From Candidatus Binatia bacterium (lineage in GTDB: Bacteria > Desulfobacterota > Binatia > UBA1149 > CAITLU01): a stretch of 64,000 bases of DNA. Positions 1 to 8,368 of this stretch are shown one piece after another. The first letter of the stretch is position 1; every line of letters starts with the position of its first letter. The DNA lies in the NCBI GenBank assembly GCA_036493895.1, contig DASXOZ010000006.1, forward strand, positions 50,088 through 114,087, read 5' to 3'. Below the pieces are notes generated by a model. That model did no database searches. It was not told the origin of the DNA and saw only the letters and a list, made by a program, of their open reading frames with translations. A program made the translations under genes and the position numbers.

Positions 1-177
1 ATCGGCCGCACGCCGGGCTGGCTCGCGCAGTGGGCCGAGAACGTGCGCGACAACGAGCAGAAGATCGTGCGGCCACGGCAGATCTACGTCGGCGAGAAGC
101 TCCGGGGCTACACGCCGATCGCCGAGCGGCCGGTGCCGCAGAGCCTCGAGCGCAAGTTGTCGCGCGGGCGGCTCTGA
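1..177 (+). CDS. gltA: Citrate synthase, C-terminal end (partial)
   Basis: The frame is open from the window edge to a TGA at 175-177 and encodes the last 58 residues of a type II citrate synthase. The family's C-terminal signature is visible: IGRTPGWLAQW, followed by a V-R-P-R-Q-Y-V-G stretch and a short basic tail. The enzyme condenses oxaloacetate and acetyl-CoA at entry to the TCA cycle in the cytoplasm. The 5' part lies outside the window. The ferrochelatase gene starts 7 bases downstream on the same strand, so the two are probably co-transcribed. Confidence 0.9.
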   Translation: MGRTPGWLAQWAENVRDNEQKIVRPRQIYVGEKLRGYTPIAERPVPQSLERKLSRGRL

Positions 178-184
178 AGCCGGC

Positions 185-1195
185 GTGACCGAGTCGCTGC
201 CACCGGTCGACGCGGTACTGCTGCTGTCGTTCGGCGGCCCGGAGCGCCCGCAAGACGTGATGCCGTTCCTCGAGAACGTCGCGCGCGGGCGAAATATCCC
301 GCGCGCACGCCTCGAAGTCGTCGCGCAGCACTATCTCGGCTTCGGCGGCCGCAGCCCGATCAACGACGAATGCCGGCGCATCCTTTCGGCGCTCGAAGCC
401 GAGCTGGCCGCGCGCGGCCCGCACCTGCCGCTGTACTGGGGCAACCGCAACTGGCACCCGCTGCTCGCCGACACCGTCGCAGCGATGGCCCGCGACGGGG
501 TGCGCCGCGCGGTCGCGATCGCGACGTCCGCGTTCAGCTCGTACTCGTCGTGCAGGCAGTATCTCGAGGACATCGAGAAGGCCCGCGCCGCCGTCGGCGC
601 TTCGGCTCCGCGGATCGAAAAGCTGCCCCCGTTCTGGAACCACGCGTTCTTCCTCGAGACGATGGTCGAGCATGCGCGTGCCGCGCTCGGCAGCGCCGCA
701 CTCGAGCCGTCGGCGACGCGACTGGTATTCACTGCGCATTCGATCCCGTCGGCGATGGCCGCGCGCTGCGACTACGAAGCCGAGCTGCGCGAAGCATCAC
801 GCATGGTCGCTCTTGCGGCCGCGCCGTCGCTCGCGTGGGACCTTGCGTGGCAGAGCCGCAGCGGTCCGCCGCAAGTGCCGTGGCTGGAGCCGGACGTCTG
901 CGATCACCTGCGCACGATTGCGGCAAGCGGCATCTCGCGCGTGGTGCTGGTGCCGATCGGCTTCGTCGTCGATCACATGGAAGTCGTCTACGACCTGGAT
1001 ACGGCGGCGGCCGAAGTCGCGCGCGAGTGCGGCATCGCGCTGTCACGCGCAGCGTGCGCCGGAGCGGATCCGCGCTTCATCGCGGGACTGAGGGACCTCG
1101 TCGCGGCGCATCAAGGCGGCGACGCCGTTGCCGTGCTCGGCTCGTCGGCGCGGCGGCCGTTTCCGTGCGCGCAGGACTGTTGCCTGCCGCACTGA
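185..1195 (+). CDS. hemH: Ferrochelatase, probably [2Fe-2S] type
   Basis: This 336-residue protein inserts ferrous iron into a porphyrin at the end of haem synthesis. Family marks are the N-terminal LLLSFGGPE, the metal-site His185 in FTAHSIP, AWQSRSGPPQVPWLEP, and PIGFVVDHMEVVYDLD with its acidic pair. The wording is closest to actinobacterial coproporphyrin ferrochelatases as I know them. An internal Cys123 in YSSCRQY and a C-terminal trio (Cys328, Cys332, Cys333) sit where [2Fe-2S] ferrochelatases carry cluster ligands, so a cluster is likely (inference). The start is GTG, 7 bases after the citrate synthase stop. Whether the substrate is coproporphyrin or protoporphyrin cannot be told from the sequence alone. 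Confidence 0.92.
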   Translation: MTESLPPVDAVLLLSFGGPERPQDVMPFLENVARGRNIPRARLEVVAQHYLGFGGRSPINDECRRILSALEAELAARGPHLPLYWGNRNWHPLLADTVAAMARDGVRRAVAIATSAFSSYSSCRQYLEDIEKARAAVGASAPRIEKLPPFWNHAFFLETMVEHARAALGSAALEPSATRLVFTAHSIPSAMAARCDYEAELREASRMVALAAAPSLAWDLAWQSRSGPPQVPWLEPDVCDHLRTIAASGISRVVLVPIGFVVDHMEVVYDLDTAAAEVARECGIALSRAACAGADPRFIAGLRDLVAAHQGGDAVAVLGSSARRPFPCAQDCCLPH

Positions 1196-1213
1196 CCGGG
1201 CCGCCGCAAAGGC

Positions 1214-2134
1214 CTACGGCTGGTAGATTTTCATCACTTCGGCCAGGAACTTGAGCGAATCTGCCTTCGGTCTCTGGAAGCTGTTGCGGCCGATGATGGA
1301 GCCGAAGCCGCCGCCGTCGCGAATGCCCTTGCACTCCTCGAAGACTTTCTCGTCGCTGCCCTTGGCGCCGCCCGAGAAGATCACGATGCGCCTGCCGCCG
1401 AACGACGAGTCGACGACGTGGCGCACTCTTTCGGCGAGAGTCGCGACGGGGATCTTTTCCTTCTCGTAGACCTTCTTCGCTTCGGCCTGCTCGATGTGCG
1501 CCGTCGGCGGTTTTACCTTGAGGATGTTGGCGCCGAGCTGCGCGGCGATCTGCGCGGCGTACGCGGTGACGTCGATCGCCGTCTCTCCTTCCTTGGAGAT
1601 GCCCGAGCCGCGCGGATACGACCAGACGACGACGGCGAGGCCGTTGGCCTTGGCCTCGCGACTGAGCTCGGCGAGCACTTCGTACATGCCCTGGAACTGT
1701 GCCGAGCCCGGATAGATCGTGTAACCGATTGCCGAGCAGCCAAGGCGCAGCGCGTCCTGCACCGACCCGGTCACCGACGGCGTCGGATCGGATCCGTCGG
1801 GTGCCAGCGAGTCGTGGTTGTTGAGCTTGAGGATCAGCGGGATGTCGCCGGCAAACTCGGCAGCGCCGCCTTCGATGAACCCGAGCGGTGCTGCGTAGGC
1901 GTTGCAGCCGGCGTCGATCGCGAGCTGGAAATGATAGCGGGGATCGTAGCCCGGCGGATTCGGAGCGAAGCTGCGCGCCGGCCCGTGCTCGAAACCCTGG
2001 TCCACCGGAAGGATCACGAAGCGCCCCGTGCCCGCGAGCTTTCCGGTGTTCATGATGCGCGCCAGGTTGGCGAGCACGCCCGGATTTTCTCCCGCGTACC
2101 AGCCGAGGATTTCCTTTACTCTTGCGGTCGCCAT
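1214..2134 (-). CDS. fbaB: Class I fructose-bisphosphate aldolase, DhnA/FbaB type
   Basis: This 306-residue TIM-barrel aldolase cleaves fructose 1,6-bisphosphate to the two triose phosphates through a Schiff base, with no metal. Family signatures are FVILPVDQGFEHGP (residues 39-52), the lysine-bearing ILKVKPP (K206/K208, candidate Schiff-base lysine), and the C-terminal phosphate-binding IVIFSGGAKGS and GSIIGRNSFQRP. The ATG at 2134 follows a strong GGGAGAGG ribosome site; the frame stays open upstream but that part reads as low-complexity basic sequence and is not protein-like. It converges on the ferrochelatase gene with a short gap. A promoter is predicted at 2199-2227. Confidence 0.93.
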   Translation of the reverse strand: MATARVKEILGWYAGENPGVLANLARIMNTGKLAGTGRFVILPVDQGFEHGPARSFAPNPPGYDPRYHFQLAIDAGCNAYAAPLGFIEGGAAEFAGDIPLILKLNNHDSLAPDGSDPTPSVTGSVQDALRLGCSAIGYTIYPGSAQFQGMYEVLAELSREAKANGLAVVVWSYPRGSGISKEGETAIDVTAYAAQIAAQLGANILKVKPPTAHIEQAEAKKVYEKEKIPVATLAERVRHVVDSSFGGRRIVIFSGGAKGSDEKVFEECKGIRDGGGFGSIIGRNSFQRPKADSLKFLAEVMKIYQP

Positions 2135-2198
2135 TGCTCGTGTTGCCTCTCCCGGTTGAAACTTCTGCGCCGCGATCGGTCGCGGCAGCAACCGCGGC

Positions 2199-2227
2199 CT
2201 CTTAGCCACACTGGCGGGGCGGAGCAA
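2199..2227 (-). promoter_or_regulatory. Predicted sigma70-type promoter of the aldolase gene
   Basis: Reading the minus strand, TTGCTC (2227-2222) is followed after exactly 17 bases by TAAGAG (2204-2199). This leaves a leader of about 60 bases before the aldolase ATG at 2134. The -35 matches the first three bases of the consensus and the -10 matches three of six. The prediction rests on spacing and position only. Confidence 0.4.
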
Positions 2228-2403
2228 GCGCGGTCCGGCGGAGTCTCGCCGCGACGCAAGCTCCAGAGCGGAAGTGGCGCGGCCGCCGCAGCGAGTTGGC
2301 AGCAAGCGCCTGACGCGCCGGGCGAGCTTCGCAGGATGGCGGGCAGCTTGACAACGCCGCGTCCGCAGTGAGACTTCCTGTGCGCGCCGCGCCGCGCCAA
2401 CGG

Positions 2404-3279
2404 ATGCGAACCAGCTGCGAAAACCCGTCCGTCCAGCACCCGTCGACCGATGCGCGCGTCCGCGTCGCGTCGCTGGTCGCAGCCGCCTTCTTGCTGATGG
2501 TGCCGTCGCTCGCGCTCGCACTCGCCGACGCACCGGCCTCGGTCGCTCCGGGGCCCGAGAAAGTCGAGACCACGTTCAAGAGCGTCGATGCGACGGTTTC
2601 CGCGCAATGGGAATTTCCCGCGCACACGCCGGCGCCCCTGGTCGTGCTGATTCCCGCGTCCGAAGCGGTCGATCGTGACGGGTTGCCCCCGGGGTACGGC
2701 GGGGATCCCGCCACCGGCATCTACGCCCAGCTTGCGCGCAAGCTGCTGGACGCCGGCTTCGCGGTGTTCCGCTACGATTCGCCCGGCACCGGCCGCAGCA
2801 GCTCCGGACAGTTCTGCACCGTGCGCTCGACTGCGCTCGAGGCTTACACGCGCGCCGTCGACAATCCGAAAGTCGATCCTGCGCACGTCTTCCTGCTCGG
2901 GCACAGCGCGAGCACCGATGCGGTGGTCGGCATCTACCCGCGCTACGCCGCGGTGCGGCCGCCGGCCGGCGTCGTGCTGCTGGCGAGCATCGTCGGCGAA
3001 ACCGACATCGTTCGCGTCGACGCGCCGACGCTGATCGTCGTCAGCGACAAGACTCCCGACGAGATCTACCAGCACGGCCAGTTCCCCACCGACGCGCGCA
3101 ACCGCTTCAGCGAAAAGAAGCTGGAAACTTCGCTCGTGACGGTGCCGGGCGCCGAAGTGACGCTGCTGTCGCCGGTCGACAAGAACGGCGGCGGCAAGCA
3201 GTACTCGATCGATCCGCGTGCCGTCAGCGCAACGCTCGACTGGCTGCGCGGCAAGCTCGGCCTGCCGATTCGAAGCTGA
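2404..3279 (+). CDS. Exported alpha/beta-hydrolase-fold protein
   Basis: A 291-residue protein with a hydrophobic export segment (VASLVAAAFLLMVPSLALALA, about residues 22-42) followed by an alpha/beta-hydrolase domain. The strand-turn motif FRYDSPGTGRS resembles the oxyanion region and GHSAS holds the nucleophile serine. A late acidic residue in LIVVSDKTP may complete the triad; a clear C-terminal catalytic His is not obvious. A GTG at 2368 is also in frame. However, a TTGACA at 2348 with a weak -10 near 2371 would start transcription downstream of it, so the ATG at 2404 is preferred. The substrate cannot be named. Confidence 0.7.
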   Translation: MRTSCENPSVQHPSTDARVRVASLVAAAFLLMVPSLALALADAPASVAPGPEKVETTFKSVDATVSAQWEFPAHTPAPLVVLIPASEAVDRDGLPPGYGGDPATGIYAQLARKLLDAGFAVFRYDSPGTGRSSSGQFCTVRSTALEAYTRAVDNPKVDPAHVFLLGHSASTDAVVGIYPRYAAVRPPAGVVLLASIVGETDIVRVDAPTLIVVSDKTPDEIYQHGQFPTDARNRFSEKKLETSLVTVPGAEVTLLSPVDKNGGGKQYSIDPRAVSATLDWLRGKLGLPIRS

Positions 3280-3301
3280 TCGCCGGGCTTTCCGCGTTGC
3301 G

Positions 3302-4546
3302 TTACGGCCCGGCCTTGCCCGAGTTCGGATCCGTCATCAGCGAGTGGACGTCGACCACTTCGAAGTCGCTGCCGTGCAGCGTCGTCAGCTGGTGCAGGTC
3401 GTCGTCGTCCCAGCGCCGGTCGGGTGCCCCGGAGATGAACCAGTTGGCACCGTTGTCGGCGAGCATCATCCCGTACTTCTTCAGCGCCGTCAGGATCACC
3501 TGGTTGGCGGCAGAGAATCCGGAGATGTCGACCGTGTTTTTCAGTCGCACGCGGATGCCCATCGGCGGAACGTTCGGATCCGTGTTGCTGCTGGCGTCGT
3601 GGCGCGCCGGCCAGACGTGGGCCTTCTGCGTCACCTCGGCCGTGAAGCGGATGGCGTGCTTGATCTCGCCGGCGGCGACCTCGTCGTAGCGCACCAGGCC
3701 CGGCAGGATCGGCAGGCCGGCGGCATCGGCGGAAGTGAACGTGTCGGTGCGCAGCGCGTCGGAGCCGAGATCGAAAATCGCGCCGCTGCCTCCGTGCCAG
3801 GAGCCGTCGCTGCCACGCTTGGCCGCGTAGACTTCCGACAGGCTGCAGGTTCCTTCCTGCACGATCAGCACGTGCGCATCGCCGCGCCCTTTGCTCGGAT
3901 GGCTGCCGCCGCCCTCGACCGCAACGTTGAACGGAATGGGATAGCTGCCCATGTCGCTTTCGTCCGAGTAGAGGAAGCTGGTGCCGACCGGCGGCTGCGC
4001 GCTCGAGACGACCGTGTAGGGAATGCCGATGCTCTGGTTGTGGTAAGGGCCCTTGCCGAAATCAGGGTGAAGCGGCGCCGTGTTGCCGATGCTCGCAACC
4101 CAGGTGCCCGACATGGTGTCCGGCGGCAGCGCCGAGACGTCGGTGTTCCAGATGTCGTCGGTCGGCAGCACCTGGCACGGGATCGGGTCGGACGAAGGAT
4201 AACAGCGCTTGATCCACGCGCTGCACGCCTGGCTGCCGCCGTCGGCGACATAGACGACGCACGTTGCCGGCTCGTCGGTGCGCGCGGGCATGCCGACGGC
4301 CGCGAGCGTGCAGCCCGACGCCGAAGCTGCGCCGATGCAGGTAGCCTCGTTGTCGAACGCCGTGACTTCGTTGCCGTACCGCGTTCCCCACGTCGGCGTG
4401 CCGACGACGTCGCGGGCACTTACGACGATGGTTCCGTCGTCGAGCGTCTTGGCCTTGCAGTGGGTAACGGCAACGGCGCTCGTTGCGGGAAACAGCAGCG
4501 CCGCAGCGACGGCGGCGAGCGGAAGGCGGCCTCGGGTCCTGCTCAT
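3302..4546 (-). CDS. Secreted protein of unknown function
   Basis: A 414-residue protein starting MSRTRGR with a classical signal peptide (LPLAAVAAALLFPATSAVAV). The mature part begins with a Cys-containing beta-rich region (Cys pairs around residues 30-130). It continues with a domain bearing DIWNTDVSALPPDT, LHPDFGKG and GIPYTVV motifs that recur in uncharacterised secreted proteins, and ends with an Asp-rich RRWDDDDLHQL segment. I do not recognise an enzyme family or catalytic motif with confidence. It is convergent with the hydrolase at 2404 (22-base gap) and lies downstream of the unknown gene at 4607 on the same strand, 60 bases away. Export to the periplasm or outside is well supported. 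Confidence 0.72.
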   Translation of the reverse strand: MSRTRGRLPLAAVAAALLFPATSAVAVTHCKAKTLDDGTIVVSARDVVGTPTWGTRYGNEVTAFDNEATCIGAASASGCTLAAVGMPARTDEPATCVVYVADGGSQACSAWIKRCYPSSDPIPCQVLPTDDIWNTDVSALPPDTMSGTWVASIGNTAPLHPDFGKGPYHNQSIGIPYTVVSSAQPPVGTSFLYSDESDMGSYPIPFNVAVEGGGSHPSKGRGDAHVLIVQEGTCSLSEVYAAKRGSDGSWHGGSGAIFDLGSDALRTDTFTSADAAGLPILPGLVRYDEVAAGEIKHAIRFTAEVTQKAHVWPARHDASSNTDPNVPPMGIRVRLKNTVDISGFSAANQVILTALKKYGMMLADNGANWFISGAPDRRWDDDDLHQLTTLHGSDFEVVDVHSLMTDPNSGKAGP

Positions 4547-4606
4547 GCGAAAGACCCTGCGGGGCGAGCCGGCGGCTGTCAACCCCACCGGGGGCTGTAC
4601 GGGCAT

Positions 4607-5803
4607 TCAGCGGGCGGCAGGAAGCGCGGCAACGCGCCCGCCGCCGCGGCGCGAGAGCACTTGGCGGCGGAACTGGCGGATCACCGGAATGCGGTCGAGC
4701 CACGCAGAAGCGTCGGCGCGCGAAAGGTCGTGAGGGCCGACGGTGCCCGCGTAACCCTCCGGAATCTGGCTGTAGAACACCGGCGGATCGACCGAGTCGT
4801 CGAGGAAGTGGTACTCGTATCCGGGACAGCAAAGGTCGTCGTCGACGACCACGTCGACTGTCCTTACGCCGAAGGTCGACAGCACCGACGTCGTGGCCTG
4901 GGGCGGAATGATCCACACCTGCTTCGGCCCCGCAAAAAACAGGTACTGGATGCGCCGGTTCACCGAGAGGATGCGGTAGCGCACCAGCTCTCCGCCGTAG
5001 AGCACGCTGGTCGAGCGCGCCGTCTCGACAATCCCGCCGCCAAAGTCGGGTTCGTAGCCGCGCACGATGCGCAGGCTTTGCGGGTCTTTCTTGCCGCCGC
5101 GGCGCCGGAAGTACGCGATGCTGCGGCCGCCGTGGACGAGGTTGCGCGGGTTGGCAGCGGCCTCGTCGCGCGGGCCGGTGAAATCGCGGTAGGCGCGCAC
5201 GCGGCCGGGCGGAGCGTTGCGCAGCACGAGGTCGAGGGCAGCGGCTTCGTTGCGGATCTTGATCGTGCGCCGCGCCGCCGTCTCCAGCGCCGTCTGCATC
5301 TCGAACGGAAGGTCGGTCGTCGATTCGATCGACTCGAAGTATTCGTCGTCGCCGACGTACCAGGTGCGAATGTCGCCCTTGCCGATCCAGAAGTCGTCGT
5401 CGCTGGAGACCATGTGCGAGGCGCTGCGCCAGACGAGCGAGCCGTCCTTGTAGAGGATGCGCGGCCAGATCGAGCGTACCTCGCCCGCCGCGTCCGTCTG
5501 CACGAGATAGGCCACGAAGAAGCGAAGCTGCGGGGTCTGGAAGTAGTTCGACAGGTAAAAGCGCGTGCCGAACAGCTCGATCAGCGTCGTCGGCACGTAA
5601 CGGCCGCGACCGAGCCGCGACGGATCGCGGCGCGCAAGGCCGGCCGGCCTCAAGCGGGCACCCTCGCGAAGCAGGGCCTGGAACTCCCGGCCAACCTGCA
5701 CCGCCGCAAGCGGCGACAGGTCGACGCTCGCAATGACCGCCGTCGGCAGAAGCGGAGCTCGCGTCGCCGCGCGAGGAGATGTTTTCCTTTGTGCGACCGC
5801 CAC
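4607..5803 (-). CDS. Conserved-looking protein of unknown function, coupled to ptsP
   Basis: A 398-residue protein that I do not recognise. It starts at GTG two bases after the ptsP stop codon, so translation is probably coupled to ptsP. There is no clear signal peptide. The sequence is rich in Tyr, Asp and Arg and alternates in a beta-sheet-like way. Features include YLSNYFQTPQLRFFVAYLVQ, a DDDFWIGKGDIRTWYVGDDEYFES stretch in two parts, a YFRRRGGKK basic patch, and DDDLCCPGYEYHF with an adjacent Cys pair near residue 335. Codon use matches its neighbours. The coupling to PTS-Ntr enzyme I hints at a regulatory or envelope role, but no function can be assigned. Confidence 0.65.
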   Translation of the reverse strand: MAVAQRKTSPRAATRAPLLPTAVIASVDLSPLAAVQVGREFQALLREGARLRPAGLARRDPSRLGRGRYVPTTLIELFGTRFYLSNYFQTPQLRFFVAYLVQTDAAGEVRSIWPRILYKDGSLVWRSASHMVSSDDDFWIGKGDIRTWYVGDDEYFESIESTTDLPFEMQTALETAARRTIKIRNEAAALDLVLRNAPPGRVRAYRDFTGPRDEAAANPRNLVHGGRSIAYFRRRGGKKDPQSLRIVRGYEPDFGGGIVETARSTSVLYGGELVRYRILSVNRRIQYLFFAGPKQVWIIPPQATTSVLSTFGVRTVDVVVDDDLCCPGYEYHFLDDSVDPPVFYSQIPEGYAGTVGPHDLSRADASAWLDRIPVIRQFRRQVLSRRGGGRVAALPAAR

Positions 5804-5805
5804 GC

Positions 5806-8151
5806 TCAGCTCACCGAGTCGACCAGCTCCATCAGCCCGCGATCGCGCAGCGCCCCGATCACGCAGCCCTTGACCTCCTCGATCGTGTCACAGCGAAGAG
5901 CCTCGTTGGCCACCGTGACCGCATCGTCGTAGCGCGCGCTGCGCACGAGCTGCTTGATCACCGGGATCGACGGAGCGCCCATGCTGAGCTCGTCCAGGCC
6001 CATGCCGATGAGCACGAGGGTGCAAAGAGGATTGCCGGCCATCTCGCCGCACATGCCGACGCGGCGACCGGCATCGCGCGCCGCATCGACGATCATGCGG
6101 ATCGACTGCAGCACCGCCGGGTGCAGCGGCTCGTACATCGAGGCGACGTGGACGTTGTCGCGGTCCACGGCCAGTGTGTACTGGATCAGGTCGTTGGTAC
6201 CGATCGAGACGAAGTCGACTTCGCGCATCAGCTGCGGCGCGCGCAGCACCGCAGCGGGAACTTCGATCATCGCACCGAGCTCGACGTTGGGCTGCTCGCC
6301 GAGACCCGCGGCCTCGAGGTCCGACAGGCACTCGGCGTAAATCTCGCGCACGCGCCGCATTTCCTCGACGTTGGTGATCATCGGGAACAGCAGGCGCAGC
6401 GGATCGCTGCCGGCCGCGCGCAGCACCGCGCGGATCTGCTCGCGGAAGAAATCCTCCGACTCGAGCGACAGCCGGATCGAGCGCAGGCCGAGAAACGGGT
6501 TGCGCTCGCGAAGCTGGGTGCCGAACAGCGGGTGCTTGTCGGCGCCGAGGTCCAGGGTGCGAAGCGTCACCGGGCGTCCGTGCATCTTCGTGAACACGCG
6601 CTTGTAGAGGCTGCGCTGCTCGTCTTCGTTCGGGAAGTCGCGCCACGAAAGAAAAGGGAACTCCGTGCGGTAGAGACCGATGCCTTCGGCGCCGTAGCGG
6701 TCGATCAGCGCGAGCTCGCCGACCAGGCCGACGTTGGCGAGCAGGCTGATGCGATGGCCGTCGAGGGTTTCGGCGGGAAGCTCGCGCAGGTGCTCGAGGC
6801 CGCGCTGGAACTCGCGGTACTCGCCGGCCATGCGCCGGTATTCGGCGAGCACGTCGGGCTCGGGCCGGAGGTAGACGGTGCCGGAGTTGCCGTCGACGAT
6901 CGCGTCGGTCCCCTCGCGCACCGACTCGAAGACGCCGTCGGCGCCGACGACGGTGGGAATGCCGAGCGATTTGGCGAGGATCACCGCGTGGGACGTCACG
7001 CCGCCGCTGGAAGCGACGATGCCGCAGAGCTTGTCGTGGTCGAGAGCCGCAAGGTCGGTCACCGACAGCTCGAACGCGACCAGCACCGCGTCTTCGGTGA
7101 CCTCGGGAACGTCGGTCTGGGCACCGAGGAGGTGTCCGAGAATGCGCTGCCCGGCCTCGCGCACGTCGGCGGCGCGCTCGCGAATGTAATGGTCGGTCAT
7201 GGCCTCGAAGCGCTGCACGTAATCGCCGACGACGGTCTTGAGGGCTCCTTCGGCGGCGACTCCCTTGTCGATTTCCTCGAAGATGCGCGTGGCGAACGAG
7301 CGATCCTCGATCATCATCCGCAGCGCCTCGAAGATCGCTCCGCTGACTTCCGGCACCAGCTCGCGCATGCGTACCCGCGCCTGCTCGACCTCGGCGACGG
7401 CCTTGATGAGCGCCGTCTCGAACCGGGCGCGCTCGGCGACGCCGCCTGCGCCGGCAACCACCTGCACGTCGGCAAGATTGGCCGGCGGCGCGATGCGATG
7501 GGCACGACCGATGCCGATGCCCGAGGAGGCACCGAGGCCCGAGAACATCACGGTGCCGGTTTCGGTCTTCTTCTTTTCGGTGCGCGAGCGTGCCGACTCG
7601 AGGCTCTCGAGCCTCTGCACGGCCTTCTGCATCTCGCGGCGGAAACGCTCCCTCTCCTCTTCCTGGCGCTGCAGGCGCTCGGCGAGGTGGGCGTTGACCA
7701 TGAACGCGCGGATCTGGCCGGCAACCGCGCGAGCCAGGCTCACGTCCTCCGGCGAGAAGCGCCGGCGCCGGCGGCTCTGGACGACGAGCACGCCGCGCGT
7801 GGCCGGCCCTTCGCCTACCGGCACGCCGAGGAACGAGTGGTACTTCTCTTCACCGGTTTCGGGAAAGAATTTGAACCGGGGATGCGCCAGCGCATCGTCG
7901 ACGACGATCGGCTGCTGCTGCTCGACGACGAGGCCGACGAGGCCCTCGGTCTTGCTCATCGTCACGCGCCCGATGCTGCGCGCGGGAAGGCCCTGCGTCG
8001 CGGCCAGGCTGAGAAGGCCGGTTTCGGGATCGTAGCTGTAAAGCGAGCAGACCTCGCAATCGAAGGCCGCCGCGACCATGCGCACGAGTCCTTCGAGCGC
8101 TTCGCCCGACGACGAGCCCGGGCCGAGCAGAACCGTCAGGTCCTCGAGCAA
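5806..8151 (-). CDS. ptsP: PTS-Ntr enzyme I with N-terminal GAF domain
   Basis: About 781 residues. A GAF domain (1-155) and a charged coiled-coil linker (155-195) precede a complete enzyme I. The phospho-accepting His388 lies in GGVTSHAVILAKSLGIP, and the PEP-binding barrel shows LYRTEFPF, GRPVTLRTLDLGADK, NPFLGLRSIRL, GTNDLIQYTLAVDRDN and MCGEMAGNP. It autophosphorylates from PEP and passes phosphate to NPr and EIIA-Ntr, a regulatory chain. No NPr or EIIA gene lies in the window. The start is unclear: TTG at 8151 is the best canonical codon, but the frame is open to 8239 with no ATG or GTG. A promoter at 8238-8265 would start transcription about 8230, just before an in-frame ATC, so a longer N terminus is possible. 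Confidence 0.93.
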   Translation of the reverse strand: MLEDLTVLLGPGSSSGEALEGLVRMVAAAFDCEVCSLYSYDPETGLLSLAATQGLPARSIGRVTMSKTEGLVGLVVEQQQPIVVDDALAHPRFKFFPETGEEKYHSFLGVPVGEGPATRGVLVVQSRRRRRFSPEDVSLARAVAGQIRAFMVNAHLAERLQRQEEERERFRREMQKAVQRLESLESARSRTEKKKTETGTVMFSGLGASSGIGIGRAHRIAPPANLADVQVVAGAGGVAERARFETALIKAVAEVEQARVRMRELVPEVSGAIFEALRMMIEDRSFATRIFEEIDKGVAAEGALKTVVGDYVQRFEAMTDHYIRERAADVREAGQRILGHLLGAQTDVPEVTEDAVLVAFELSVTDLAALDHDKLCGIVASSGGVTSHAVILAKSLGIPTVVGADGVFESVREGTDAIVDGNSGTVYLRPEPDVLAEYRRMAGEYREFQRGLEHLRELPAETLDGHRISLLANVGLVGELALIDRYGAEGIGLYRTEFPFLSWRDFPNEDEQRSLYKRVFTKMHGRPVTLRTLDLGADKHPLFGTQLRERNPFLGLRSIRLSLESEDFFREQIRAVLRAAGSDPLRLLFPMITNVEEMRRVREIYAECLSDLEAAGLGEQPNVELGAMIEVPAAVLRAPQLMREVDFVSIGTNDLIQYTLAVDRDNVHVASMYEPLHPAVLQSIRMIVDAARDAGRRVGMCGEMAGNPLCTLVLIGMGLDELSMGAPSIPVIKQLVRSARYDDAVTVANEALRCDTIEEVKGCVIGALRDRGLMELVDSVS

Positions 8152-8237
8152 CCGCAGGTGGCGGCGAGTGCCGCGCGGCCGGTCGCCGCTCGAGGCTCGA
8201 TCCGCCGAGTCTGAAAGCGTGTCCTTGATGCAGCGAG

Positions 8238-8265
8238 CTTATATCAGCGGCTCGCGACCGCTCAA
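8238..8265 (-). promoter_or_regulatory. Predicted promoter upstream of ptsP
   Basis: On the minus strand TTGAGC (8265-8260) is followed after 16 bases by TATAAG (8243-8238), five of six bases of the -10 consensus. The site lies between the thiD stop and the ptsP reading frame, so ptsP and its partner gene can be transcribed apart from thiD. The start point would fall near 8230. Confidence 0.5.
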
Positions 8266-8368
8266 TGACGATGCATCCGCCAGGGACCGGACGCCGCCAA
8301 TTGCCAAGCAATTGCGGCGGATCCTGCAGCGAATCGCCGCGAAATCCCGCCATGCAGCAGTCGCTCGC

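Noticed and set aside
3218..5932. Very long open frame (904 codons) on the plus strand opposite two minus-strand genes
   Set aside because: It reads as Arg/Ala/Val/Gly-rich low-complexity sequence antisense to ORFs with good protein texture, signal peptide and ribosome sites. High GC content keeps antisense frames open.
5779..8214. 811-codon open frame on the plus strand inside ptsP
   Set aside because: Antisense shadow of a complete enzyme I; composition is His/Arg/Asp-rich without motifs.
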